A DNA stretch of 64,000 nucleotides, from positions 1 to 64,000 of the forward strand of contig JAXMBZ010000004.1 of assembly GCA_046349615.1 (NCBI GenBank), written 5' to 3'. Both the position numbers and the translations under genes were made by a program. This document shows positions 16,515-25,122 of the stretch, in pieces. Below the pieces are notes generated by a model. It saw only the letters and a list, made by a program, of their open reading frames with translations, searched no databases and was not told where the DNA came from. Positions within the stretch are counted from its first letter, which is position 1, and each line of letters opens with the position of its first letter. Source of the DNA: JADJNY01 sp046349615. Its GTDB lineage: Bacteria > Planctomycetota > UBA1135 > GCA-002686595.

Positions 16515-17834
16515 ATGGCGGACCGCGCGGACCTCGTGATCGTCGGCGCCGGCGCGGCGGGGCTCTGGGCCGCGCAGCGCGCGGCGGAGCTCCTCCCGGG
16601 ACGGAGGATCGTCCTCGTCGAGAAGACGCCGCGCGCGGGCACGAAGATCCTCGCGAGCGGCGGGACGCACTGCAATCTGACGACGACGCTCGACGCGCGC
16701 AGGGCGGCGGAACTCTTTGGGCCCGAGGGCGCGCGCTTCCTCGCGCCGGCGTTCCGCGCGCTGCCGCCGGAAGCGGTGCGCGACACGTTCCACGCGCTCG
16801 GCGTCGAGACGGTCGAGGCGCCGCTCGAGAAGATCTTCCCGAAGAGCGGTCGCGCGCGCGACGTGCGCGACGCGCTCGAGCGATCGGTGCGCGAGCGCGG
16901 CGTCGACGTGCGCTTCGACGCGAGCGTCGCGCGCGTCGTGCCGCGCGGCGCGCGCTCGACGCAGGCCAGCGGACCGCCGAGCGCGAACGACGACGGCTGG
17001 CGCGTCGTGCTGGCCGACGGAACGGCGATCGAAACCGAGCGCGTCGTGCTGGCCCCCGGCGGCCGGAGTTACGCGAAGAGCGGGACCACGGGCGACGGCT
17101 ATCGCTGGCTCGCCGAGCTCGATCTGCCGCTCGTCGAGCCCGCGCCCGCGCTCGTGCCGCTCGCGAGCGACGCGCCGTGGGTGCACGCGCTCGCGGGCAT
17201 CGCGCTACCCGACGTCGAGGCGCGGCTCGTCGACGCGGAGGGCCGCGCGCTCGGGAAGCGCCGCCGGCCCGTGCTCTTCACGCACAAAGGCGTCTCGGGC
17301 CCGGGCGCCATGGACGTGTCGGCGCCGGTCGGCCGCGCGGAGGTTCTAGCGGGTCGGCGTGGGCAGCGATGTCCGCCCTTTCAATTGCTCGTCGACCTGG
17401 CACCCGACCTCGACCGCGAGGCGCTGCGCGCGCTGCTCATCGAGGGGGCCTCGCGCCCGGGCGCGCCGTCGCTCGCGCGCGTGCTCCCGTTCGACGTGCC
17501 GAAACGCGTGCTCGAGCGCGTCGCGCTGCAGGCGGGGCTTCCCGCGGGCGAGCTGCGCGTCAACGGCCTCGACAAAGCGCGCCGGCACGCGCTCGTCGAG
17601 GCGTTGAAGGCCTTAGCGATCCCGATCACCGGCACGACCGGCTTCGACCACGCGGAGGTGACGGCCGGCGGCCTCGCGCTGTCGCACGTCGACCGCGGCA
17701 CGATGGAGGTGAAGGGCCGCGCGGGGCTCTTCGTGTGCGGCGAGCTGCTCGACCTGCAGGGCCCGATCGGCGGCCTGAACTTCCAGGCGGCGTTCGCGAC
17801 GGCGGAACTCGCGGCGCGCGCGCTCGCCAGGTGA
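16515..17834 (+). CDS. HI0933/YhiN-family FAD-dependent oxidoreductase
   Basis: Predicted 439-residue flavoprotein. It begins with the dinucleotide-binding motif 'VIVGAGAAGLWAAQRAAE', then 'RAGTKILASGGTHCNLT', the diagnostic HI0933 segment. 'VVLAPGGRSYAKSGTTGDGY' and the C-terminal 'GLFVCGELLDLQGPIGGLNFQ' complete the FAD site. The physiological substrate of this widespread family is unknown; some are annotated as aminoacetone oxidase-like. The ATG at 16515 directly precedes 'ADRADLVIVGAGAAG'. It is divergently arranged with the nickel permease. A Pro/Ser insertion (~QASGPPSANDDG) and a charged insertion near 'AGRRGQRCPP' are not typical of the family. Confidence 0.85.
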   Translation: MADRADLVIVGAGAAGLWAAQRAAELLPGRRIVLVEKTPRAGTKILASGGTHCNLTTTLDARRAAELFGPEGARFLAPAFRALPPEAVRDTFHALGVETVEAPLEKIFPKSGRARDVRDALERSVRERGVDVRFDASVARVVPRGARSTQASGPPSANDDGWRVVLADGTAIETERVVLAPGGRSYAKSGTTGDGYRWLAELDLPLVEPAPALVPLASDAPWVHALAGIALPDVEARLVDAEGRALGKRRRPVLFTHKGVSGPGAMDVSAPVGRAEVLAGRRGQRCPPFQLLVDLAPDLDREALRALLIEGASRPGAPSLARVLPFDVPKRVLERVALQAGLPAGELRVNGLDKARRHALVEALKALAIPITGTTGFDHAEVTAGGLALSHVDRGTMEVKGRAGLFVCGELLDLQGPIGGLNFQAAFATAELAARALAR

Positions 17835-17856
17835 GCGCGCGCGTCGGTTCGAGCGC

Positions 17857-18318
17857 TCACGCCCCGTCCGGGATGTTCGGCTCGACGAGCTGCGCGAGGA
17901 GCGCGAGCGACTCCTGCCAGCCGGCGTAGCAGAACTCGACCGGGATCATCGCGGGGATGCCGGTTTGCTCGATCGTGAGCTCCGTGCCGACGAGCACCGG
18001 CTTGAACGCGATCGTCACGGACATCTCGCCCGCGAGGTTCGGGTCGTCGAACGTGTCCGAGTAGCGAAGGCGTTCGTTCGGCACGAGCTCGCGGTACGTC
18101 CCGCCGAAGCTGTGCGTCTTCCCCGTGCCGAAGTTCGTGAACGACATGCGGTAGCTCCCGCCGACGCGCGCGTCGATCGAGTGCACCTTCCCGGTGAACC
18201 CGTGGGGCGGGAGCCACTTGACCATCGCGTCGGGATCGAGGAACGCGCGGTACACGCGCTCCGGCGGCGCGCGCAGGACGCGGTGGAGACGGACGGTGTT
18301 CGAGGTGGGGGCGGACAT
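17857..18318 (-). CDS. SRPBCC-fold (Aha1/AHSA1-like) protein
   Basis: Predicted 153-residue single-domain protein of the START/Bet v1 superfamily, Aha1-C type. It opens with 'VRLHRVLRAPPERVYRAFLD' and 'MVKWLPPHGFTGKV', then 'VGGSYRMSFTNFGTG' and a C-terminal helix 'GWQESLALLAQLVEP'. These match bacterial activator-of-Hsp90-ATPase-like proteins, which bind hydrophobic ligands or act as small enzymes. No specific function can be assigned. It converges on the HI0933 flavoprotein gene, with a 22-base gap. The 205 bases upstream to the aldolase gene hold nothing I can identify. Confidence 0.85.
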   Translation of the reverse strand: MSAPTSNTVRLHRVLRAPPERVYRAFLDPDAMVKWLPPHGFTGKVHSIDARVGGSYRMSFTNFGTGKTHSFGGTYRELVPNERLRYSDTFDDPNLAGEMSVTIAFKPVLVGTELTIEQTGIPAMIPVEFCYAGWQESLALLAQLVEPNIPDGA

Positions 18319-18523
18319 GGCGGTGTTCCTTTCGATTCGATTCGGACCGGCGGGACGGACCGCGGTGTGGATGCGAAGAGCGCGTGCGTCGCGCGCGCGC
18401 TTCGACCGTGCGAACGAAACGTGCGAAGCCTCCGCGCGGCGTACGCCGACGTGGAGGCTCCGCGTGAGTGTGTGCGGCGCGCCGCGACCTCGACGCGTCG
18501 AGGCGTCCGCGCGCCGCGCCGCG

Positions 18524-19552
18524 TCACACGAGGGCGAGCTCCTTCTCCATCGCCTCCGTGTACTTCCCGTTGCGCGCGGCGCCGTTCAGCTTCGCGCGCG
18601 TGATGAACGCCTTCTGCGCGGCGGCGACGTTCTTCGCGTCGCCCTTCCACGCCTTGAGCGCCTCGTCCTGCAGCGCGCGGCCGTAGCTGAACGAGAGCTG
18701 CCACGGGTGCGCACCCATCGCGTTCATCGCGTTCAGGTTGGCCGTCGCCTGCGGGCTCGTCTGACCGCCCGACAGGAACACGATGCCCGGCACCGCGGCG
18801 GGGACGGTGCGGTTGAAGCACTTCACCGTCCACTCGGCCACTTCCTTGGCCGTGTTCTGCTTCGGGCAGGTCTTGCCCGCGATGACCATGTTCGGCTTGA
18901 GGAGCATGCCCTCGAGCAGGACGCCGTGGTCGCAGAGCGCCGTGAAGACCTCGCAGAGCGTCTCCTCGGTGACCTCGTAGCAGCGCTCGATCGTGTTCGA
19001 CCAGTCCATGAGCACCTCGGGCTCGACGATCGGCACGATGCCCTGCTCCTGGCAGAGTGCCGCGTAGATCGCGAGCTGCTGCGCGTTGTCGACGACGCAG
19101 TGCCGCGTCGGGAGCCCTTCACCGATCGTGATCACCGCGCGCCACTTCGCGAAGCGCGCGCCGAGCTTGCGATACTCGATCAGGCGCTCGCGCAGCCCGT
19201 CGAGGCCCTGCGTGCGCTTCTCCTCCGGCGAATTCGGGAGCGCCACGGCGCCCGTGTCGACCTTGATGCCGGGGATCGAGCCCGCCTTCGCGAGCACCTC
19301 GGTGAACGGCGCGCCCGCGAGCGACTTCTGCTTGATCGTCTCGTCGTAGAGGATCACGCCGCTGATGAAGTCGCCGAAGCCCTTCGTCGTGAAGAGCAGG
19401 TCGCGGTACGCGCGGCGATTCTCCTCGACGTTGGCGAGGCCGATCGACTTGAAGCGTTTCTCGATCGTGCCGGTGCTCTCGTCGGCGGCGAGGATGCCCT
19501 TGTTCGGCGCGACGAGCGCCTTCGCGGTCTGGATCAGTTCGTTCTGGTTCAT
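18524..19552 (-). CDS. Fructose-bisphosphate aldolase, class I
   Basis: Schiff-base aldolase of glycolysis and gluconeogenesis, cleaving fructose 1,6-bisphosphate to DHAP and glyceraldehyde 3-phosphate. The 342-residue length and motifs match the eukaryote-like class I family: 'KGILAADESTGTIEKRF' at the start, the Schiff-base lysine in 'GMLLKPNMV', and 'VFLSGGQTSPQATANLNAMN'. It is unrelated to class II zinc aldolases or the DhnA-type FbaB. The C-terminus lacks the vertebrate-type terminal Tyr. It appears to be a single-gene unit. Class I aldolases in bacteria are patchily distributed, so transfer is possible, but base composition matches the neighbours. Confidence 0.95.
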   Translation of the reverse strand: MNQNELIQTAKALVAPNKGILAADESTGTIEKRFKSIGLANVEENRRAYRDLLFTTKGFGDFISGVILYDETIKQKSLAGAPFTEVLAKAGSIPGIKVDTGAVALPNSPEEKRTQGLDGLRERLIEYRKLGARFAKWRAVITIGEGLPTRHCVVDNAQQLAIYAALCQEQGIVPIVEPEVLMDWSNTIERCYEVTEETLCEVFTALCDHGVLLEGMLLKPNMVIAGKTCPKQNTAKEVAEWTVKCFNRTVPAAVPGIVFLSGGQTSPQATANLNAMNAMGAHPWQLSFSYGRALQDEALKAWKGDAKNVAAAQKAFITRAKLNGAARNGKYTEAMEKELALV

Positions 19553-19651
19553 GGTGATGCGTGGGAGGCCGCGCGCGGCGCGGCGAAACGGGCCGCGCGC
19601 GAGCGCGGCGGGGGAGCGGTGCGCGCCGCGTCCGAGCGGCGCGTGTTCTGT

Positions 19652-20806
19652 TCAGCGCGGCGCGGGGGAGGACTCCTTCGCGTTCGCGCGGTCGAGGCGC
19701 GCGAACGCCTCGAATTCGGTGAGGACGCGCAGCGCGGTCGCTTGCACCGCGCGCGCATCGTTCGCCAGCGTCGCGTGCCGCACGCGGCCGCGTTGGTAGA
19801 GCTCGCCTTCGGCGTGGCAGCGCTTCGTCCAGCCCTCGAGGAACGCGCTCCAGTCCTTCGCCGCCGGCAGTTTCGGCGCGAGTTCCGCGGGATCGGAGCG
19901 GTGCTCGTCCCACAGCGCGTGGAGGTTGTCGAGCGCGCCCGCGTAGCCGTCGCGCAGCACCGCGTCGCCGTCGAGGTAGCACCACGCGAGCGCGCGCCGC
20001 AGGCCCGCGTGATGGTGCGCGGGTTGGAAGAGCGCGCCGATCGTCTCGTAGAGGGAGTCCTGCTGCGTGACGGGCGCGACCCAACGCTTCCAGTCGCCGA
20101 GCACGTCGTGCACGATCCCGAGCGTGTCGACGTCCGGCATCTCGATCTCCGCGCCGCTCGCCCACGCGTCGTAGAGCGTGACGCCGGGGTACACGCCGCC
20201 CGCGCGATCCGTGTACGCGTGCGCGAACGCCGCCAGCGCCTTCTGTTCAGCACCGTCGTCGAGCGCGCGCTCGACGAGCGCCTCGGCGAGATCGAGGTCC
20301 GGCGGGAAGCCGCGCAGCGCGTTGAGGAGGACGCGCTCGCCGTCCTTCCAGTCCGCGCGGCGGCGGAGCGTGCGCGTCCCCGCGTCGTAGCGCCACGCGC
20401 TCGCGAGCCGGCGGGTCGGAACGCGCTCGAAGACGGCCCTCTGGAGCGTGCGGACCTCGCTGCTCTCGGGGGAGAGTTCGCGCCGCGGGATCGGCTGCGC
20501 GGGCGCGTGCGTCCTCGGATCGAACACGGGCGGCGCGGCGTCCTCGGGGAACAGGGCGGGGTCGTGCTCGGCGAGACCGAGCGCGTACTGGACGAGGCCC
20601 GCCTGGAAGGTCCCGAGGTGGCTGCACTCGAGGCGCAGGTAGTCGACCGCGTCCTTGCGCTCGGTGGCCGAGAGGGTCGCGATCGCCGCGCGGGCGCGGG
20701 CCTCGTCGACCGCGGCGCGCTCTGCGGCGACGGTCGCGGGGACCGTCGGGGTCTGGAGCAGGAGGAGCGCGTGGAGGAGGCCGATCACGACGCGCCAGGA
20801 TGCCAC
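19652..20806 (-). CDS. Hypothetical exported protein
   Basis: No family is recognised. The GTG start at 20806 is my choice because it gives a signal-peptide-like N-terminus ('VVIGLLHALLLLQTPTVPA') and the intrinsic terminator at 20849-20892 then lies in the leader. The longer frame from 20902 would read through that terminator. The mature ~360 residues are rich in charged helices with several Trp, e.g. 'LRLECSHLGTFQAGLVQYA' and 'HALWDEHRSDP', and could be helical repeats. The opening 'LLHALLLLQT' closely resembles the start of the MscS gene at 23835-25028, suggesting similar targeting sequences. It lies upstream of, and in the same direction as, the aldolase gene, with a 99-base gap. Confidence 0.55.
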   Translation of the reverse strand: MASWRVVIGLLHALLLLQTPTVPATVAAERAAVDEARARAAIATLSATERKDAVDYLRLECSHLGTFQAGLVQYALGLAEHDPALFPEDAAPPVFDPRTHAPAQPIPRRELSPESSEVRTLQRAVFERVPTRRLASAWRYDAGTRTLRRRADWKDGERVLLNALRGFPPDLDLAEALVERALDDGAEQKALAAFAHAYTDRAGGVYPGVTLYDAWASGAEIEMPDVDTLGIVHDVLGDWKRWVAPVTQQDSLYETIGALFQPAHHHAGLRRALAWCYLDGDAVLRDGYAGALDNLHALWDEHRSDPAELAPKLPAAKDWSAFLEGWTKRCHAEGELYQRGRVRHATLANDARAVQATALRVLTEFEAFARLDRANAKESSPAPR

Positions 20807-20848
20807 GGCGCCGGACGCCCCGGAAGCGCGCGCACGCCCCGGCTCCGC

Positions 20849-20892
20849 GGGGAAAAAGAACAGGGGGCGGGTCCGGGGAGGACACGCCCCCT
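20849..20892 (-). terminator. Intrinsic terminator/attenuator
   Basis: AGGGGGCG (20862-20869) and CGCCCCCT (20885-20892) form an 8-bp perfect stem. On the minus strand it is followed by GTTCTTTTTCCCC, a clear U-tract. It lies downstream of pcnB and of a branched RNA fold, and only 43 bases before the start chosen for the hypothetical exported protein, so it may act as an attenuator. Confidence 0.75.
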
Positions 20893-20900
20893 GAGGTGGC

Positions 20901-20975
20901 AAGGCCGGGTGGGTTTGGGGGGACCCTCACCCCACCGGCAGGCTCGACCAATCGGTTGGTCACGGATCCGGCCTT
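20901..20975 (-). ncRNA. Candidate branched structured RNA (leader or sRNA)
   Basis: Closing stem AAGGCCGG/CCGGCCTT (20968-20975 with 20901-20908) encloses two hairpins. One is a 6-bp stem GACCAA/TTGGTC with a 4-base loop (20946-20961); the other is a GGTGGG/CCCACC stem (20908-20913 with 20931-20936). This forms a compact three-way junction directly before the terminator at 20849-20892. No known riboswitch class is recognised. The strand is assigned from the adjacent terminator; the fold itself would work on either strand. Confidence 0.4.
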
Positions 20976-21162
20976 CCCCGCGCGGGAGCACCAGTCACGC
21001 CTCCTCCGGGGTTTCTCGCGCGCCGCAGTCACCGCAAGTCATGCGGCGCTCCCCGGTCCCTAGGGCCGAGTGAGGTCGTCGGCGCTCCCGGAAGGTCGGG
21101 TCCGTTCGAACCAGGGAAATCTACCCGCGCCCGAACGCGACGGCGGGCGGAAATACGATTTC

Positions 21163-22608
21163 CTACTCCGGCGAGTCGAGCTCGGGGCCGTCGGTGCTGC
21201 TCTCGGAACGTCCGCGTCCGCCGCGCCGCCGTCGTCGTCGGCGGGACTTCTTCCGCTCGAGGTCGACTTCCTCCGGCGGGGCCTGGAGCGACAGCTCGTA
21301 CCGCGCCTTCCAGCCCTCGTAGATGTCCCAACCCTGTCCGCGCGCCGCGACGCGCAGGCGGAAGAGCTCGAGCGACTCCGGGAACTCCTCGCCGCGCATG
21401 AAGAGCAGCGGGCGGAAGCGCTTCGTCGACGCCTGCGTGAAGCGGCGCTGGTTCAGGATGATCCGCCGCGCGCGGTTGACCTCGCGGCGGGGGAGGCGGG
21501 TCTCGATCGCGAGGGCTTCGAGGACCTCGCCCGTCACCGTGACGAGATCGGGCGGCGGTCCGGGGAGCGTGCGGGTGTCGGGGAACGCCTCGCGCTCGAC
21601 GATGCGCAGGAAGAGCAGCGCGAGGCACAGCGCGGTCGACGGCTCGAAGCCGCCGTGCACGTCGTTGTCGAGCGCTTCGAGCAACCGCCAGAAGCCGTCC
21701 GCGCGCTCCTGCGCGAGCGCGTCGTCCTTCGAGCCGAGGTAGGCGTCGACCTGCGGAAGGATCACGCGCAGCGCTCCCGATGCGCGCATCATGCGGAACG
21801 CGCCGAGCGCGGTGCCCGAGCGCATCAGGCGCAGGATCTCCTCGAGCACGCGCGGCGGCGCCGAGCGCGAGAGCCGCGGCGCGAGCTCGCACATCGCCTC
21901 CCACGTGCGCTCCTCGATCCGGAAACCGAGGCGCGTCGCGAACTTGATCGCGCGCAGGATGCGCACCGGGTCTTCCGCGATGCGCTTGCGCGGATCGCCG
22001 ATCGTGCGCAGCACGCCGGCCTCGAGGTCGTCGAGCCCGCCGACGTAGTCGAGGATCCGGTTCTCGAGCGGGTCGAGGAACAGCGCGTTCACCGTGAAGT
22101 CGCGCCGGCGCGCGTCCTCCTCCGCCGTGCCGAACTCGTTGTCCTCGGTGATCAGGAGGTCGTCGAACTCGTCGGGGTGGATCTCGCCGCCCTCGACCTC
22201 GTCGGGACGGGGCTCGAAGTCCGCGTCCTGCAGGCGCGGCGGGTCGCGGCGGAAGGTCGCCGTCTCGACGATGTGCGACCCGTAGTAGATGTGCACGAGG
22301 CGGAAGCGCCGGCCGATGATCCGTCCGTTTCGGAAGAGCCGCTTGATCTGGCGCGGGTGCGCGCTCGTCGCGACGTCGTAGTCCTTCGGTCGGCGGCCGA
22401 TCAGGAGGTCGCGCACGCAGCCGCCGACGAGGTAGGCCTCGTGTCCTTGCCGGACGAGGCGTGAGAGGACGCGCAGCGCGTCCTGATCGAGCACCTCGGC
22501 CGGAATGGAGTCGGCGGGGATCACGCGCGGTGCGTGGGCACCGGCGCGCGGAGCCGGCCGGCGCGTTCGCGGGGGAAGGTCGTCGTCGAAGTCGTCCGCG
22601 TGGGTCAT
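21163..22608 (-). CDS. pcnB: PcnB-type polynucleotide adenylyltransferase / CCA-adding enzyme family
   Basis: Class II polymerase-beta-superfamily nucleotidyltransferase that adds poly(A) to RNA 3' ends or CCA to tRNA. The signature is 'AYLVGGCVRDLLIGRRPKDYD', followed by 'DEDARRRDFTVNALF'-like residues and 'EDPVRILRAIKFATRLGF'. The 481-residue length and a basic C-terminal tail ('KKSRRRRRRRGGRGR') are typical of PcnB and favour RNA tail synthesis. An acidic insertion of about 24 residues (near 'DEVEGGEIHPDEFDD') separates the head domain motifs and is unusual. In genomes lacking another cca gene it may serve both roles; the window cannot settle this. Confidence 0.88.
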   Translation of the reverse strand: MTHADDFDDDLPPRTRRPAPRAGAHAPRVIPADSIPAEVLDQDALRVLSRLVRQGHEAYLVGGCVRDLLIGRRPKDYDVATSAHPRQIKRLFRNGRIIGRRFRLVHIYYGSHIVETATFRRDPPRLQDADFEPRPDEVEGGEIHPDEFDDLLITEDNEFGTAEEDARRRDFTVNALFLDPLENRILDYVGGLDDLEAGVLRTIGDPRKRIAEDPVRILRAIKFATRLGFRIEERTWEAMCELAPRLSRSAPPRVLEEILRLMRSGTALGAFRMMRASGALRVILPQVDAYLGSKDDALAQERADGFWRLLEALDNDVHGGFEPSTALCLALLFLRIVEREAFPDTRTLPGPPPDLVTVTGEVLEALAIETRLPRREVNRARRIILNQRRFTQASTKRFRPLLFMRGEEFPESLELFRLRVAARGQGWDIYEGWKARYELSLQAPPEEVDLERKKSRRRRRRRGGRGRSESSTDGPELDSPE

Positions 22609-22676
22609 CGGGGGGCGGAGACTCTACGAGGCGGAGGCCGCGACGGGAACGGCGGAGACGCGCACGCGCGCAATGC

Positions 22677-22705
22677 TTGCCGCGTCGCGCGGGGTCCGGT
22701 AGTCT
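22677..22705 (+). promoter_or_regulatory. Promoter of tRNA-Trp
   Basis: TTGCCG (22677-22682), a 17-base spacer and TAGTCT (22700-22705) end 16 bases before the tRNA 5' end. Confidence 0.6.
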
Positions 22706-22721
22706 CCTCCGCTCACCGTGC

Positions 22722-22798
22722 AGGCCAGTAGCTCCAACGGTTAGAGCGACTGATTCCAAATCAGTAGGTTCCGGGTTCGAATCCCTGCTGGCCTGCCA
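22722..22798 (+). tRNA. tRNA-Trp (CCA)
   Basis: Acceptor AGGCCAG/CTGGCCT, anticodon stem ACTGA/TCAGT around loop TTCCAAA with anticodon CCA, and T-loop TTCGAAT. Discriminator G73, expected for tRNA-Trp, and an encoded CCA are present. The T-stem has one mismatch (CCGGG/CCCTG). It lies 59 bases before rsmG and may be read through into it. Confidence 0.95.
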
Positions 22799-22857
22799 TC
22801 CCAGCCCGAGGGCGCGCGGCGCGCCGACGGCCCGCCTGCCCTGAACTCCGCCACGCG

Positions 22858-23685
22858 ATGACGAGCCTCCCCGCCGACGACGTGCCCCCGTTCGAACCGT
22901 TCGGCGGCGCCCCGGGGGAGCCCCCCGCGGAGCCCGCTGGAGACGACTCCAAGGCCTCGAAGGGCGAAGCGGAGAGCGCCGAGGCCGACGAGGGCCTGGA
23001 AGGCCGGCCGGACACCCCCGTGCCCGAGCTCGGCGTGCTGCTCGAGGCCCTCCAGTGGGCGTTCCAGGGCGAGGAGATCGACCCCGCGCTGCTCCCGCGT
23101 TTCGCGGAGCACGCGCGGCTCGTCCTCGCGACGAACCGCGAGGTCAACTTGACCGCGATCGTCGACCCGCGCGAGATCGCGGCGAAGCACTACCTCGACA
23201 GTTGGCGCGTGACGCGCCTGATGCCGCTCTACGGGAAGCGGCTCTTCGACCTCGGCAGCGGCGCGGGCTTCCCCGGCGTGCCCGTCGCGATCGCCGAACC
23301 CGAGGCGAAGGTCACGCTGTGCGACTCCGTGCAGAAGCGCGCGACCTTCCTCGAGCGCTGTGTGAAGGACCTCGCGCTCCCGAACGCGAAGGCCGTCTGC
23401 GAGCGCGCGGAGGACCACCTCGCGCGCAACAAGGTCGACGTCGTGCTCGTGCGCGCCGTCAGCTCCGTGCGCGAGAACGTGCGCACGCTGCGCAAGGTGC
23501 GGCACTCCCTGAAGGACCTCGTGATGCTCAAGGGGCCGAGCTGGTCGCGCGAGGTGCGCGCGGCGGAGCGCGAGGCCGAACGCCTCGGGTTCAAGCTCGA
23601 CACGGTGTGGGAGCACGAACTCCCCGGCGAGATGGGCAAGCGCGCGATCCTCGTCTATCGCGCACCGGGTTCGCAGGGCGGGTGA
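22858..23685 (+). CDS. rsmG: 16S rRNA (guanine527-N7)-methyltransferase
   Basis: RsmG (GidB) methylates G527 of 16S rRNA; its loss gives low-level streptomycin resistance in other bacteria. Core motifs are 'NREVNLTAI', 'LFDLGSGAGFPGVPVAIAEP' for SAM, 'CDSVQKRATFL', and 'VRAVSSV'. The core is normal, but the 275-residue protein has about 60 extra N-terminal residues rich in Pro, Glu and Asp. A later start would leave these out, yet no better ribosome binding site is seen. The stop codon overlaps the start of a 33-codon ORF. Confidence 0.92.
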   Translation: MTSLPADDVPPFEPFGGAPGEPPAEPAGDDSKASKGEAESAEADEGLEGRPDTPVPELGVLLEALQWAFQGEEIDPALLPRFAEHARLVLATNREVNLTAIVDPREIAAKHYLDSWRVTRLMPLYGKRLFDLGSGAGFPGVPVAIAEPEAKVTLCDSVQKRATFLERCVKDLALPNAKAVCERAEDHLARNKVDVVLVRAVSSVRENVRTLRKVRHSLKDLVMLKGPSWSREVRAAEREAERLGFKLDTVWEHELPGEMGKRAILVYRAPGSQGG

Positions 23686-23786
23686 TGGGCGGGCTCTCGC
23701 TCGTCGCGCTGATCGTCATCGGGAGCTTCCTCCTCGTGATGATCGCGGTCGGGCTCGCGCTCTTCGCTCGACGGGACCGTCGCTGA
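23685..23786 (+). CDS. 33-residue single-span membrane peptide coupled to rsmG
   Basis: The ATG shares a base with the rsmG stop (TGATG), suggesting translational coupling. The peptide is almost entirely one hydrophobic helix ('LSLVALIVIGSFLLVMIAVG') followed by a basic end 'FARRDRR', which predicts an N-out/C-in anchor by the positive-inside rule. No family is recognised. The small size makes it uncertain, but composition, coupling and the clean helix-plus-basic-tail design favour a real gene over chance. Confidence 0.5.
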   Translation: MGGLSLVALIVIGSFLLVMIAVGLALFARRDRR

Positions 23787-23834
23787 GGAGCGCGGGGAGC
23801 GCGAACCTCGAGCCCCGCTCCGGGCGGGCGCGGA

Positions 23835-25028
23835 TCATCGACCCGGCGCGCGGCCGGGCACGAGGCGCGCCCCCTCCGCGCCGTCCCGGTGGATGACGGT
23901 CTGCGTCGGGTAGGCCATCTCGATCCCGCGTTCCTCGAAGCGGCGCTTGATCTCGAGGTTGATGCGCTGCTGGACGTCCATCAGCGCGTTGTACTCGGGC
24001 TTCGTGCAGAAGTAGACGGCTTCGAAGAGCAGGGCCCAGTCGCCGAAGCTCTTGAAATGCGCGCGGTCGAAGCGCGCGTTCGGCGTCGTCTCGATGATCT
24101 CCTTCAGGATCCCCGGGATCGCTTCGAGCGCCGCGTGCGGCGTCGAGTAGGTGACCCCGATCGTGAACAACGCGCGGCGCTCGTTGAGGCGCTTCCAGTT
24201 GCGGATCCGGCTGTTCACGAGATCGCTGTTGCCGACGACGATCAACTCGCCGTTCACGCTGCGCAGACGCGTCGTCTTGATGCCGATCTCCTCGACGGTG
24301 CCGACGAACTCGCCGATCGTGATCGCGTCCCCGACGACGAACGGCTTGTCGAGCAGGATCGTGATCGACGCGAAGAGGTCGCCGAGCACGTTCTGCAACG
24401 CGAGCGCGACCGCGATACCGCCGACGCCGAGCCCGGTGATCAGCGCGGTGACGTTGACGCCGAGGTTGTCGAGGCAGAGGAGCAGGACCGTCGTCCAGAC
24501 GACGACGCGCGCGATCAACGACAGGATCGACGCGCCCATGGTGCGCGCGGGGTCGTCGCCCGAACGGCTCTTGACGAGCCGGTTCAGTCCGAACCCCACG
24601 AGCCCGAGACCCCACATCCCGACCTGGAACCACGTCGCGAGGATGGCGCCGCGCGAGAGCCACACGTGCGTGGACTCGCTCAAGAGGAGCCAGTGGCTCG
24701 CGATCCGCGCCGCCATCACGAGGATGAACACGCGCGTCGTGCGCCGCACGAGGTCGACGAAGAGGTCGTCGAGATCGGTCTCCGTGCGCTCCGCGATCTG
24801 CGCGAGGCGGAACAGCACGACGCGCTTGACCAGGGCGAAGAGGATCGCGGCGCCGGCGAAGACCGCGAGCGCGAGGATCCAATCGTCGCGCGAGTTGTCC
24901 TCGAAGAGCTGCCGCCAGAGCGGGCGCGTCGCGTCCGCGGCGACGGGGACCGGGGTGCCGTTGGACGGCGTCTGTCCGGCGAGCACCTCGCCCGACGTTT
25001 GGAGGAGGAGGAGCGCGTGGGAGAGCAT
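23835..25028 (-). CDS. Small-conductance mechanosensitive channel (MscS family)
   Basis: Predicted 397-residue inner-membrane channel that opens under hypo-osmotic tension. After a short hydrophobic leader ('MLSHALLLLQT') come about five membrane segments. The pore-lining helix contains 'LGVGGIAVALALQNVLGDLF', matching the MscS TM3 pattern, then the beta domain 'DKPFVVGDAITIGEFVGTVEEIG' and 'TTRLRSVNGELIVVGNS'. The C-terminal alpha/beta part includes 'PTQTVIHRD'. The ATG at 25028 is used because the longer frame would read through the tRNA-Leu gene. It may be co-transcribed with that tRNA, which lies 95 bases upstream on the same strand. Confidence 0.92.
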   Translation of the reverse strand: MLSHALLLLQTSGEVLAGQTPSNGTPVPVAADATRPLWRQLFEDNSRDDWILALAVFAGAAILFALVKRVVLFRLAQIAERTETDLDDLFVDLVRRTTRVFILVMAARIASHWLLLSESTHVWLSRGAILATWFQVGMWGLGLVGFGLNRLVKSRSGDDPARTMGASILSLIARVVVWTTVLLLCLDNLGVNVTALITGLGVGGIAVALALQNVLGDLFASITILLDKPFVVGDAITIGEFVGTVEEIGIKTTRLRSVNGELIVVGNSDLVNSRIRNWKRLNERRALFTIGVTYSTPHAALEAIPGILKEIIETTPNARFDRAHFKSFGDWALLFEAVYFCTKPEYNALMDVQQRINLEIKRRFEERGIEMAYPTQTVIHRDGAEGARLVPGRAPGR

Positions 25029-25122
25029 GAGGATCGCTTCGCGGGAACGAGCCGCGCGCCCGCGCGGTTCGACGGCGCTCCGCGGGCCGGCGGGTGCGCC
25101 GGAGTCCACGCGCGGAGCGGGA

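Noticed and set aside
23787..23834. Imperfect hairpin between the rsmG-coupled peptide and mscS
   Set aside because: The GAGCG/CGCTC stem has a bulge and no U-tract, so a terminator call is not supported.
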